Below are positions 1-5,512 of a DNA stretch of 6,758 bases, piece after piece. Location: NCBI GenBank assembly GCA_011052055.1, contig DRJW01000033.1, positions 1 to 6,758 of the forward strand, read 5' to 3'. A program made the position numbers and the translations under genes. This stretch comes from Nitrospirota bacterium (GTDB taxonomy: Bacteria > Nitrospinota_A > UBA7883). The notes beneath the pieces are model-generated. The model was not told the origin of the DNA, searched no databases, and worked only from the letters and a program-made list of their open reading frames with translations. How positions within the stretch are numbered: the first letter of the stretch is position 1; every line of letters starts with the position of its first letter.

Positions 1-1223
1 CGCTCTGACTGATTTACAAACTGGATGGTGGGCAAATTGTTGAATTCACTCTCCTGCTCCGGCCTGGTGGACTGTCGCATCCTTGCAAAGACCCTCACGT
101 TACGTGTGCTCCAGTTTTTCTGGAAGTTGGTGTAGCTGTCGCTATAGCGGCGCGAGCGCGCGCTCACAGAGTTGCTATACTCGCGGTCTATGCTGTCTTC
201 GCTTTCCCGGTCGATACGTGTTATATTTTTAATACCTAAGGGAAGTTTTTGCCTATGGTTGTATTTTATTTTCCACAGGTTCCTGTCGTTTGGTTTGTCC
301 GGGTCCGTTTCTCTCAGATACTGGGTGTTTAAAGTTCCAGAGGTTCCCGGCGAGAGAATATACCGGTACTGGAGGTCAACCTTGTTTCCGGCGTCTCCCA
401 TGTACTGGTGGGTGATGGTGGCGTCCATGTTGTCTTTCATGGCCCAGAAAAACGAGTTGGTAAACATCCATCCGAGCCTGGAGGACTGCACGATGTATGG
501 CGCAAGAAAACCGGTGGCCCGCTTGGTTTTGGCTGGCGCGATAAAATAGGGCAGATACATGACAGGAACGTTTCCCGCGCGCAGTGTAACGCCCTTCATA
601 TACGCGTAACCTTCCGTGTTAAGGTCGATTTTGTCAGCGTCGAAACGCCACGATTTGCTGGAGTGAGGGCATGTGGAGCAGATCCCGTTATTTACTATGA
701 AACGATCCTTCGCCACGCGCTTGATTTTATCCCCGGAGAAATAAAAATTATTAACGGTCGATCCTTTCGCGTTGTACAAGGTCTCTTCGTTTGTCTTAAA
801 GTTAAACTTGATCCTGTCGCCGATTACAAGGCTCCTTCCGTCAGTGAAAAACATGTCGCCGTTTATGTAACCGTCGCCTGTAATGCGGTTTATCTGGCCT
901 TCATCGCCCGTCATGGTTTTGCCCTGGTAGGTTATCTCAACATCTCCGAACGCTCTTGAGACGTCACCTTCTCTTTCATGGGTTATCGTATCCGCGTTAA
1001 TGGTGGCGATATTTTTCTCAGTTTGCGCAGGCTTGCCCGCCGCCTTGTCGGCGGATTTTTTTTCCTGAAGCAAATCTTCAGTCTTTACGATATTCTCCTG
1101 ACCCTCCGCTGGAATCTGATGCGCGAACGTCACGGCGGCGATAATCGCAACCATGAAAAACCGGGAAACCGGTATCAGATCCAGAAAAAGACGGGCTGAA
1201 AAGCCTGCCTGTATTTCGCCCAT
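1..1223 (-). CDS. lptD: LPS-assembly outer-membrane protein LptD (OstA/Imp), N-terminal part, cut by the window edge
   Basis: LptD is the outer-membrane beta-barrel that, with LptE, inserts LPS into the outer leaflet. I translated 407 codons from ATG at 1221-1223; the frame is open to the window edge, so the barrel's C-terminal part is missing. Residues 1-36 look like a signal peptide, with a hydrophobic stretch at about 22-34. Residues about 70-205 form the OstA/LptA-like jellyroll (INADTIT at 75-81; GDGYINGDM at 117-124 region). A CSTC motif (Cys182, Cys185) follows, then the typical LptD signature: NVPVMYLPYFIAP at about 218-230 and ATGFLAP at about 236-242, leading into barrel strands. 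An in-frame stop just upstream excludes a much longer start. AAGGA at 1236-1240 is a possible ribosome site, though its 12-base spacing is long. The gene lies downstream of thiD but probably has its own promoter. Family call is confident; completeness is unknown. Confidence 0.93.
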   Translation of the reverse strand, partial: MGEIQAGFSARLFLDLIPVSRFFMVAIIAAVTFAHQIPAEGQENIVKTEDLLQEKKSADKAAGKPAQTEKNIATINADTITHEREGDVSRAFGDVEITYQGKTMTGDEGQINRITGDGYINGDMFFTDGRSLVIGDRIKFNFKTNEETLYNAKGSTVNNFYFSGDKIKRVAKDRFIVNNGICSTCPHSSKSWRFDADKIDLNTEGYAYMKGVTLRAGNVPVMYLPYFIAPAKTKRATGFLAPYIVQSSRLGWMFTNSFFWAMKDNMDATITHQYMGDAGNKVDLQYRYILSPGTSGTLNTQYLRETDPDKPNDRNLWKIKYNHRQKLPLGIKNITRIDRESEDSIDREYSNSVSARSRRYSDSYTNFQKNWSTRNVRVFARMRQSTRPEQESEFNNLPTIQFVNQSE

Positions 1224-1288
1224 GTTTCGGTTCAATCCTTATAGATTCGGGTAAAAAGCGAACCTTGAATGAGCAGGATGGCGCATAC

Positions 1289-1473
1289 TTAAGGGAACCT
1301 CTAATAATTCATTTCCGCTACAATCGGCTGTAAAAGGCGCCATGCTTCGTTGACGAGTCAAAATCGTCCTCAGAGTAGTTATGACTACGCTTGTGGCTAT
1401 TTTGTCTCGCCGCCTCGCCTGACGACTTTTCGCTCGATTTCGCCATGAAAGCAATTTTTAGAGGTCCCCTTAA
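1289..1473. mobile_element. MITE-like non-coding repeat, complete copy, with terminal inverted repeats
   Basis: The element is bounded by near-perfect terminal inverted repeats: TTAAGGGAACCTCTAA at the left (1289-1304) and TTAGAGGTCCCCTTAA at the right (1458-1473), with one mismatch. TTAA at both ends could be a duplicated target site, matching the YTAR type known from IS5-family elements; that family link is inference. The right half (1375-1473) recurs inverted at 6660-6758. Internally there is a small hairpin (GTAGT/ACTAC, 1375-1388) and imperfect sub-terminal inverted similarity, so the whole unit could fold back on itself. It holds no credible coding sequence, so mobility would need a transposase in trans. 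It sits between the likely lptD promoter and the lptD start codon. Confidence 0.8.
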
Positions 1474-1526
1474 TTTAAATCCAGAAAAAAGGCTGAACAG
1501 AGGCTCCCCATTGGTAGATGCGCCGC

Positions 1527-1555
1527 ATTGTATATATGCCAGAGCTGATAGTCAA
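1527..1555 (-). promoter_or_regulatory. Probable sigma-70 type promoter for lptD
   Basis: On the minus strand there is TTGACT (1555-1550) and TACAAT (1532-1527), separated by exactly 17 bases. Each hexamer matches the consensus at 5 of 6 positions. Transcription would start near 1520 and give lptD a leader of about 300 bases that includes the whole repeat element. It lies immediately after the thiD stop and the GC-rich hairpin there. Predicted from sequence only. Confidence 0.6.
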
Positions 1556-1558
1556 TGC

Positions 1559-1578
1559 CGCGCCCGGTTTTCCGCGCG
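1559..1578 (-). terminator. GC-rich hairpin just after thiD, possible terminator or attenuator
   Basis: On the minus strand, CGCGCGG (1578-1572) and CCG/CGCG (1567-1559) pair around an AAAA loop, giving seven GC pairs with a two-base bulge. The hairpin begins within two bases of the thiD stop codon (1580-1582). No U-tract follows, so it is not a standard intrinsic terminator; it may only slow transcription or protect the mRNA end. Confidence 0.3.
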
Positions 1579-1579
1579 C

Positions 1580-2368
1580 CTACAGGCTATTCCAGAAATG
1601 ATTGACCGGCCCGTGGCCTTCGCCAAGCGGCTCCGCGTTTTTAATAGCTCCTTCTATATACCGCTCGGCGGTTTCTACAGAGTCGATAACAGATAACCCT
1701 TTGGCCAGTCCTGCGGTTATCGCTGATGAAAATGCGCATCCTGTTCCGTGAGTGTGCTGTGTGTCGATCCGGTCTCGTTTAAATTCCGTAACCTCCCCAT
1801 CGGTGAGCAGAATGTCGGTCAGCTTATCGCCCCGCATATGCCCTCCTTTGATAACCACGTTCTGCGCCCCCATCTTTGCGATAGCGCGCGCGGCTTTTTT
1901 CATATCCTCTACACCGTTTATTTTTATTCCAGTCAGCGCACAGGCTTCCGGGATGTTCGGCGTAACCACGAGAGCCATTGGTATTAATCGTGTTTTAAGC
2001 GCTACCGCCGCAGATGGTTTTAAGAGGCTGTCTCCGCTTTTGGCGATCATCACCGGATCGACAACAAGATTCGGCGTTCGGTTTCTCGTGAGAGCCTCGC
2101 AGACCGCTTCGATTATCTCTCTGCTATAAAGCATCCCGGTCTTCACGGCTTTAACCGGTATATCACTTAAAACCGTCTCAATCTGCAACGCTACGAAATC
2201 GGGCGGGGATGGATGAACTCCGGCGACTTGACATGTGTTCTGCGCGGTCAGCGCCGTGACTACGCTTGCGCCATAAACTCCAAGCGCCGCAAAAGTTTTA
2301 ATATCCGCCTGAATTCCGGCCCCGCCGCCGGAGTCGGACCCGGCCACAGTCATCGCAATATGTTCCAT
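1580..2368 (-). CDS. thiD: Hydroxymethylpyrimidine/phosphomethylpyrimidine kinase ThiD
   Basis: ThiD phosphorylates HMP and then HMP-phosphate to HMP pyrophosphate, the pyrimidine half of thiamine, in the cytoplasm. The 262-residue protein has the normal family length (about 266 in E. coli). Ribokinase-fold motifs appear in order: TVAGSDSGGGAGIQAD at 7-22 (substrate-binding N terminus), DPVM at 104-107, TPN at 136-138 with PEA following, KGGH at 174-177, and the anion-hole motif THGTGC at 206-211 with the likely catalytic Cys211. The ATG at 2366-2368 places the AGSD motif where family members have it; no strong ribosome-binding site is visible. There is no thiE or other thiamine gene in the window. 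It could be a separate unit or follow the DUF218 gene, 124 bases upstream on the same strand. Confidence 0.95.
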   Translation of the reverse strand: MEHIAMTVAGSDSGGGAGIQADIKTFAALGVYGASVVTALTAQNTCQVAGVHPSPPDFVALQIETVLSDIPVKAVKTGMLYSREIIEAVCEALTRNRTPNLVVDPVMIAKSGDSLLKPSAAVALKTRLIPMALVVTPNIPEACALTGIKINGVEDMKKAARAIAKMGAQNVVIKGGHMRGDKLTDILLTDGEVTEFKRDRIDTQHTHGTGCAFSSAITAGLAKGLSVIDSVETAERYIEGAIKNAEPLGEGHGPVNHFWNSL

Positions 2369-2375
2369 ACTTTCC

Positions 2376-2381
2376 CATTAT
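2376..2381 (-). promoter_or_regulatory. Consensus -10 box close to the thiD start
   Basis: The minus strand reads TATAAT at 2381-2376, only seven bases before the thiD ATG. The region 17 bases further upstream (CAGGTT, 2404-2399) is a poor -35. If used, transcription would begin almost at the start codon, giving a near-leaderless mRNA. This fits the lack of a good Shine-Dalgarno site but could be chance. Confidence 0.3.
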
Positions 2382-2391
2382 AGCCGTAAGG

Positions 2392-2403
2392 TTAAGGGAA
2401 CCT
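2392..2403 (+). repeat. Relic of the MITE terminal repeat upstream of thiD
   Basis: TTAAGGGAACCT is identical to the first 12 bases of the element at 1289. The match stops there (GGCATT follows instead of CTAATA), and no partner end lies nearby. It may be a solo end left by excision or deletion, or a chance match; a 12-base identity is not expected by chance in a window this size. Confidence 0.4.
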
Positions 2404-2440
2404 GGCATTATCATGTTCGTGATTAAGATAATCCTGGTCG

Positions 2441-2475
2441 GTAATTGTCAAGCAATCTAATGAAAGGACAATTAC
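2441..2475. repeat. Nine-base perfect inverted repeat between the DUF218 gene and thiD
   Basis: GTAATTGTC (2441-2449) and GACAATTAC (2467-2475) are perfect reverse complements separated by 17 bases. It starts 17 bases past the DUF218 stop codon. It is AT-rich with no following U-tract on the minus strand, so it fits an operator or mRNA-end hairpin better than an intrinsic terminator. One arm contains a minus-strand TTGACA (2451-2446), with TATCTT 15 bases later, a weak promoter candidate for thiD. Confidence 0.4.
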
Positions 2476-2492
2476 TCTTAAACTCGCGTGTT

Positions 2493-3170
2493 TTACGCCC
2501 GCCCCGTAAGAATGTAAAACCCTATCGCCACGAATTCTCTTACCATTTCAATCTCATGCATCAGCGAGTACCAGACGTTATACCGGATGAACCGGCCTCC
2601 ACCCAAATATTCCTTCGTGGCTTTTCCCACCGCTCCGGCCGCGTAGACATGCTTGAATCCGACCGCCTTAAAAGCCATCACCGATCTTTTTATATGTGTG
2701 GGTGAAGTTACGATCAGGTACTTATCTTTTTCGGGATCGCCGAACCCCGCCTCTTTTATATATTTGGCGTGCTCACCGGTGTTCGTCGCCTTTTTCTCAA
2801 GAAGTATAGCCTTCGCGTCCACGCCCCGGAACACAAGCTCGTTTCTTATGCTCCATATGGTTGACTTTAAAAGGGGCGGTTTTGTCAGGTGAGAAATAAT
2901 TATTTTCGCAGACGGATTTTTTTTCCATTCACTCGCCGCCTTGTAAGCGCGCATCAGCATGGTTGGGCTTGGGATGGCCCCGGCGGGAAGAAGAAGAATA
3001 TAATCGCAGTCTGGCGAATATTCCGCCGACGCCAGCCACCTGGTTCCATGACCGTAATAGCCGGTAACGGCCGATACGATCATGATAAAAAACAGAATGC
3101 CCAGCATGGCGAAAAGGGCGCGTGTAAATCTGTATATCCTGGTTAAAATTCCAGTTGATTTCTCTGACAT
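2493..3170 (-). CDS. Membrane-anchored DUF218 family protein (SanA/ElyC/YdcF type)
   Basis: The 225-residue protein begins with a short basic N terminus and one hydrophobic segment (about residues 17-37), suggesting an inner-membrane anchor. The following domain has the DUF218 pattern: DYILLLPAG at 56-64; a helix with an Arg at about 74; KIIISH at 89-94; an acidic and NT-containing loop with Glu125, Asn130-Thr131 and Glu133; and TSPTHIKRS at 155-163 with conserved-looking His159 and Arg162. The C-terminal HEIEMVREFVAIGFYILTG resembles the end of SanA/ElyC-type proteins. Relatives are linked to envelope integrity and peptidoglycan or lipid-carrier metabolism, but the reaction is unknown, so no gene name is given. 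AGGA at 3180-3183, nine bases before the ATG, supports the start. It is divergent from gmd; its role with surface glycans is inference. Confidence 0.8.
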   Translation of the reverse strand: MSEKSTGILTRIYRFTRALFAMLGILFFIMIVSAVTGYYGHGTRWLASAEYSPDCDYILLLPAGAIPSPTMLMRAYKAASEWKKNPSAKIIISHLTKPPLLKSTIWSIRNELVFRGVDAKAILLEKKATNTGEHAKYIKEAGFGDPEKDKYLIVTSPTHIKRSVMAFKAVGFKHVYAAGAVGKATKEYLGGGRFIRYNVWYSLMHEIEMVREFVAIGFYILTGRA

Positions 3171-3200
3171 AAATATAAATCCTGATAATAGCGGTAATTT

Positions 3201-3220
3201 GATTCTATAACAGTAGAATC
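3201..3220. promoter_or_regulatory. Dyad in the divergent DUF218/gmd intergenic region, possible operator
   Basis: GATTCTA (3201-3207) and TAGAATC (3214-3220) are perfect inverted repeats with a six-base spacer. The dyad lies 31 bases upstream of the DUF218 start codon and could bind a dimeric regulator affecting that gene. No convincing promoter hexamers for the DUF218 gene were found, although TATAGA overlaps the dyad on the minus strand. Confidence 0.35.
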
Positions 3221-3267
3221 CAGCATAAAAGCGCCAATTTGGTTGTGGCCTTGCGCTGGCGGGAGTA

Positions 3268-3286
3268 TATAATTAAACGTTTAATT
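3268..3286 (+). promoter_or_regulatory. gmd -10 box overlapped by a 16-base perfect palindrome
   Basis: A consensus TATAAT (3268-3273) lies 34 bases before the likely gmd ATG. The -35 is weak: TTGTGG at 3243-3248 with a long 19-base spacer is the best seen. The palindrome AATTAAACGTTTAATT (3271-3286) overlaps the -10 box and the predicted start of transcription near 3280, the usual place for a repressor operator. The regulator is not identifiable from this window. Confidence 0.5.
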
Positions 3287-3307
3287 TATGAGCTGATGGA
3301 CGATTTT

Positions 3308-4375
3308 ATGAAAAAAGCTTTGATTACCGGGATCACCGGGCAGGACGGATCTTACCTGGCCGAGTTTCTTTTAGAAAAAGGGTACGAGGTTCATGGGCTG
3401 GTTCGCCGCTCTTCTAGTTTTAACAGGGGCAGGATAGAGCATCTTCACACCGACCACCATATGGCGAGCAACAAAATAAGTCTCTATTACGGTGACGTTA
3501 CAGATTCTTTAAGTATTAATAAACTCATGGGGCAAATCAGGCCGGATGAGGTGTATAACCTCGCCGCGCAAAGCCATGTGGCGATCAGTTTCGAGGCGCC
3601 GGAATATACCGGAGCGGCGGACGCTCTTGGGCCCCTTCGAATACTCGACTCTATCAAAGCGCTAGGGCTTAAAGACAGCGCCCGCTTTTACCAGGCCTCC
3701 ACAAGCGAGCTGTATGGAAAAGTTGTCGAAGTTCCCCAGAATGAAAAGACTCCGTTCCATCCGCGCAGTCCTTACGGCGTGGCTAAACTGTACGGCCACT
3801 GGATCACCGTAAATTACCGCGAATCATACGATATGTTCGCATGTAGCGGCATCCTGTTCAATCACGAGTCGCCACGGCGCGGTGAGAATTTCGTGACCCG
3901 TAAAATCACGTTAAGCCTCGCCAGTATCTTAAAGGGGACTCAAGATAGACTGCACCTGGGCAATCTCGACGCCAAACGTGATTGGGGGCACGCTAAAGAT
4001 TATGTGGAGGGAATGTGGCTGATGCTCCAGCAAGACGAGCCGGAGGATTTCGTCCTGGCGTCTGGCGAGCAGTATAGCGTCCGGGATTTTGTGGAGCGCT
4101 CTTTTGGAATCTGCGGAATAGATATCGAGTGGCGGGGCGAAGGTATAAACGAAGTCGGTGTGGACAAAAAAGATGGACGGACTCTGGTGGCGATCGATCC
4201 TGCGTACAGACGTCCAGCCGAAGTCGAGACTCTTTTGGGAGACCCGTCGTACGCCAAGGCGAAACTGAAATGGGCGCCTAAAATAAGTTTTGGCGAACTG
4301 ATCGAAGAAATGGTTGAATCCGACCTCAAACTCGCAGGGTTGGATCCCTCAAAATTTATTACGCGGCCCGCCTGA
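3308..4375 (+). CDS. gmd: GDP-mannose 4,6-dehydratase
   Basis: Gmd converts GDP-D-mannose to GDP-4-keto-6-deoxy-mannose, the precursor of GDP-fucose, GDP-rhamnose, GDP-perosamine and related sugars for LPS or exopolysaccharide. Started at the ATG at 3308, the protein is 355 residues, normal for the family. It shows the NADP-binding Rossmann motif GxxGxxG (Gly8, Gly11, Gly14), GDVTD at 62-66, NLAAQSHV at 84-91, STSELYG at 131-137 (catalytic Thr132 and Glu134), the YxxxK pair Tyr156/Lys160, NHESPRRGENFVTRKI at 185-200, and NLDAKRDWGHAKDYVEGMW at 219-237. All residues expected of a working enzyme are present. An ATG at 3296 adds four residues and is a possible alternative. The partner enzyme using its product (such as a reductase or epimerase) is not in the window. 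kdsD follows with a one-base overlap. Confidence 0.96.
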   Translation: MKKALITGITGQDGSYLAEFLLEKGYEVHGLVRRSSSFNRGRIEHLHTDHHMASNKISLYYGDVTDSLSINKLMGQIRPDEVYNLAAQSHVAISFEAPEYTGAADALGPLRILDSIKALGLKDSARFYQASTSELYGKVVEVPQNEKTPFHPRSPYGVAKLYGHWITVNYRESYDMFACSGILFNHESPRRGENFVTRKITLSLASILKGTQDRLHLGNLDAKRDWGHAKDYVEGMWLMLQQDEPEDFVLASGEQYSVRDFVERSFGICGIDIEWRGEGINEVGVDKKDGRTLVAIDPAYRRPAEVETLLGDPSYAKAKLKWAPKISFGELIEEMVESDLKLAGLDPSKFITRPA

Positions 4376-5361
4376 TGAACAAATCGAGAATGCTCGACGC
4401 CGTTCAAGCGGCGTCGAAAGTGGCGAGCGAAGGCGCAGAGGCGTTAAAACGTCTTCTAAAAGTCATACACTCACCTGAATTTGAAAAAGCGGTAGAGATA
4501 TGTTTTCAGTGCGAAGGTATAATTTATATTATCGGCATTGGAAAATCTGGCCTGGTAGGCCGGAAAATAGCCGCCACATTCACAAGCGTCGGATCGCCGG
4601 CCAACTATATACACGCAGGCGATGCCCTGCACGGTGACCTGGGGGCCATCCGCCCTTCGGACGTTACGATCCTGATCTCCAAAAGCGGCCAGACAAAAGA
4701 TGTGTTGAACATCATCCCTTTCTTGAAAAGCCAGAAAAATAAAATTATCACGTTTACCAACGAGTTAACATCCGACCTGGCTAAACAAGCTGATGTCGCC
4801 CTGCCCACGCTGGTGATGTCGGAGGGATGCCCTTTAAACCTCGCTCCGATGACATCTTCTACCGTGACCATGACATTAGGCGACGCCATCGCCGCCGCTC
4901 TTATCGTGGCCAAAGACTTTACTCCCGCAAGCTTCGCCCGAATTCATCCGGGGGGCATGCTCGGCTTTATGCTTACCGCCACCGTATCCGACATGCTCGG
5001 CCCCGACTCCAATCGGGTGGTAAAAGGCTCCAGCGCCTTGAGGGACGCCGTTGTCGAACTGGTGGAGTGCAGGCTTGGCGGTGTCAATATCGTCGATGCG
5101 GATGGGAAACTTGCAGGAGTCCTGACGGACGGAGACCTGAAAAGAATCATGGTTAAAGATAAATCGAGCGCCCTTAACGATCCGGTCATAAACGTTATGG
5201 CCAAAAATCCAACGGTTATAAAGCTTACCGCATCCGCCGCCGAAGCGATCGAGATAATGGAGAATCGCGACAGACAATTGTCGATCCTGCCCGTTGTCGA
5301 TGACGATGGAAAACCGGTCGGAATTTTGCGTCTGCACGACATCATAAAGTCGCACCTGTAG
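4375..5361 (+). CDS. kdsD: Arabinose-5-phosphate isomerase, KdsD/KpsF/GutQ family
   Basis: KdsD interconverts ribulose-5-phosphate and arabinose-5-phosphate, the first step to Kdo of LPS or capsule. The 328 residues match the family length: a SIS domain (about 35-185) followed by two CBS domains (about 205-260 and 270-328). Aligned by eye with E. coli KdsD, the catalytic positions are Lys57 (GIGKSG), Asp109 where E. coli has Glu111, Glu150 (before GCPLNLAP) and His191 (HPGG). The ATG at 4375 overlaps the gmd stop (TGATG) and lacks a clear ribosome site, so translational coupling is likely; ATG at 4390 is an alternative start. KpsF and GutQ are paralogues with the same activity, so the exact symbol is less certain than the function. 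No other Kdo gene is in the window. Confidence 0.92.
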   Translation: MNKSRMLDAVQAASKVASEGAEALKRLLKVIHSPEFEKAVEICFQCEGIIYIIGIGKSGLVGRKIAATFTSVGSPANYIHAGDALHGDLGAIRPSDVTILISKSGQTKDVLNIIPFLKSQKNKIITFTNELTSDLAKQADVALPTLVMSEGCPLNLAPMTSSTVTMTLGDAIAAALIVAKDFTPASFARIHPGGMLGFMLTATVSDMLGPDSNRVVKGSSALRDAVVELVECRLGGVNIVDADGKLAGVLTDGDLKRIMVKDKSSALNDPVINVMAKNPTVIKLTASAAEAIEIMENRDRQLSILPVVDDDGKPVGILRLHDIIKSHL

Positions 5362-5481
5362 TTGACATCTGGTCAAGTGGCCATTTTCAGCCCATTCTTA
5401 TTTTCTTATAACCGATTGTAAAAAGGTAAGATAAAAAATCTCATCTGATTTATTAAATCCTTTCGCCTAAATTAGAATCAA

Positions 5482-5487
5482 TATAAT
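5482..5487 (+). promoter_or_regulatory. Possible -10 box for the rhodanese-dioxygenase gene
   Basis: TATAAT lies 25 bases before the ATG at 5513 in an AT-rich stretch, so transcription would start about 20 bases upstream of the gene. No good -35 is found 16-18 bases upstream, so an activator or chance occurrence is possible. The 151-base gap after kdsD has no clear intrinsic terminator. Confidence 0.35.
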
Positions 5488-5512
5488 AAATACAACGCAC
5501 AGAGAATTTTAA

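Noticed and set aside
172..1199. Plus-strand open frames over the left 1.2 kb
   Set aside because: They are antisense to the clear LptD reading frame, which carries all the recognisable family motifs.
1375..1388. Short palindromic repeat in the element as a CRISPR-like unit
   Set aside because: It occurs only once per element copy, with no regularly spaced repeats or spacers anywhere in the window.
1239..1454. Minus-strand open frame of 71 codons across the repeat element and lptD leader
   Set aside because: It is rich in Arg and shows no domain. It spans the repeat boundary and has no clear ribosome site, so it is most likely a chance frame.
3239..3307. Upstream TTG start extending Gmd by 23 residues
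   Set aside because: The extension does not look like Gmd and would run through the TATAAT box and palindrome; the family normally starts at MKKALITG.
5362..5376. TTGAC/GTCAA hairpin just after the kdsD stop as a terminator
   Set aside because: The stem has only five pairs, is not GC-rich and no T-tract follows directly, so it is too weak to call.
4000..5376. Minus-strand open frames of 100-170 codons antisense to gmd and kdsD
   Set aside because: They are shadows of well-supported genes and show no domain features.
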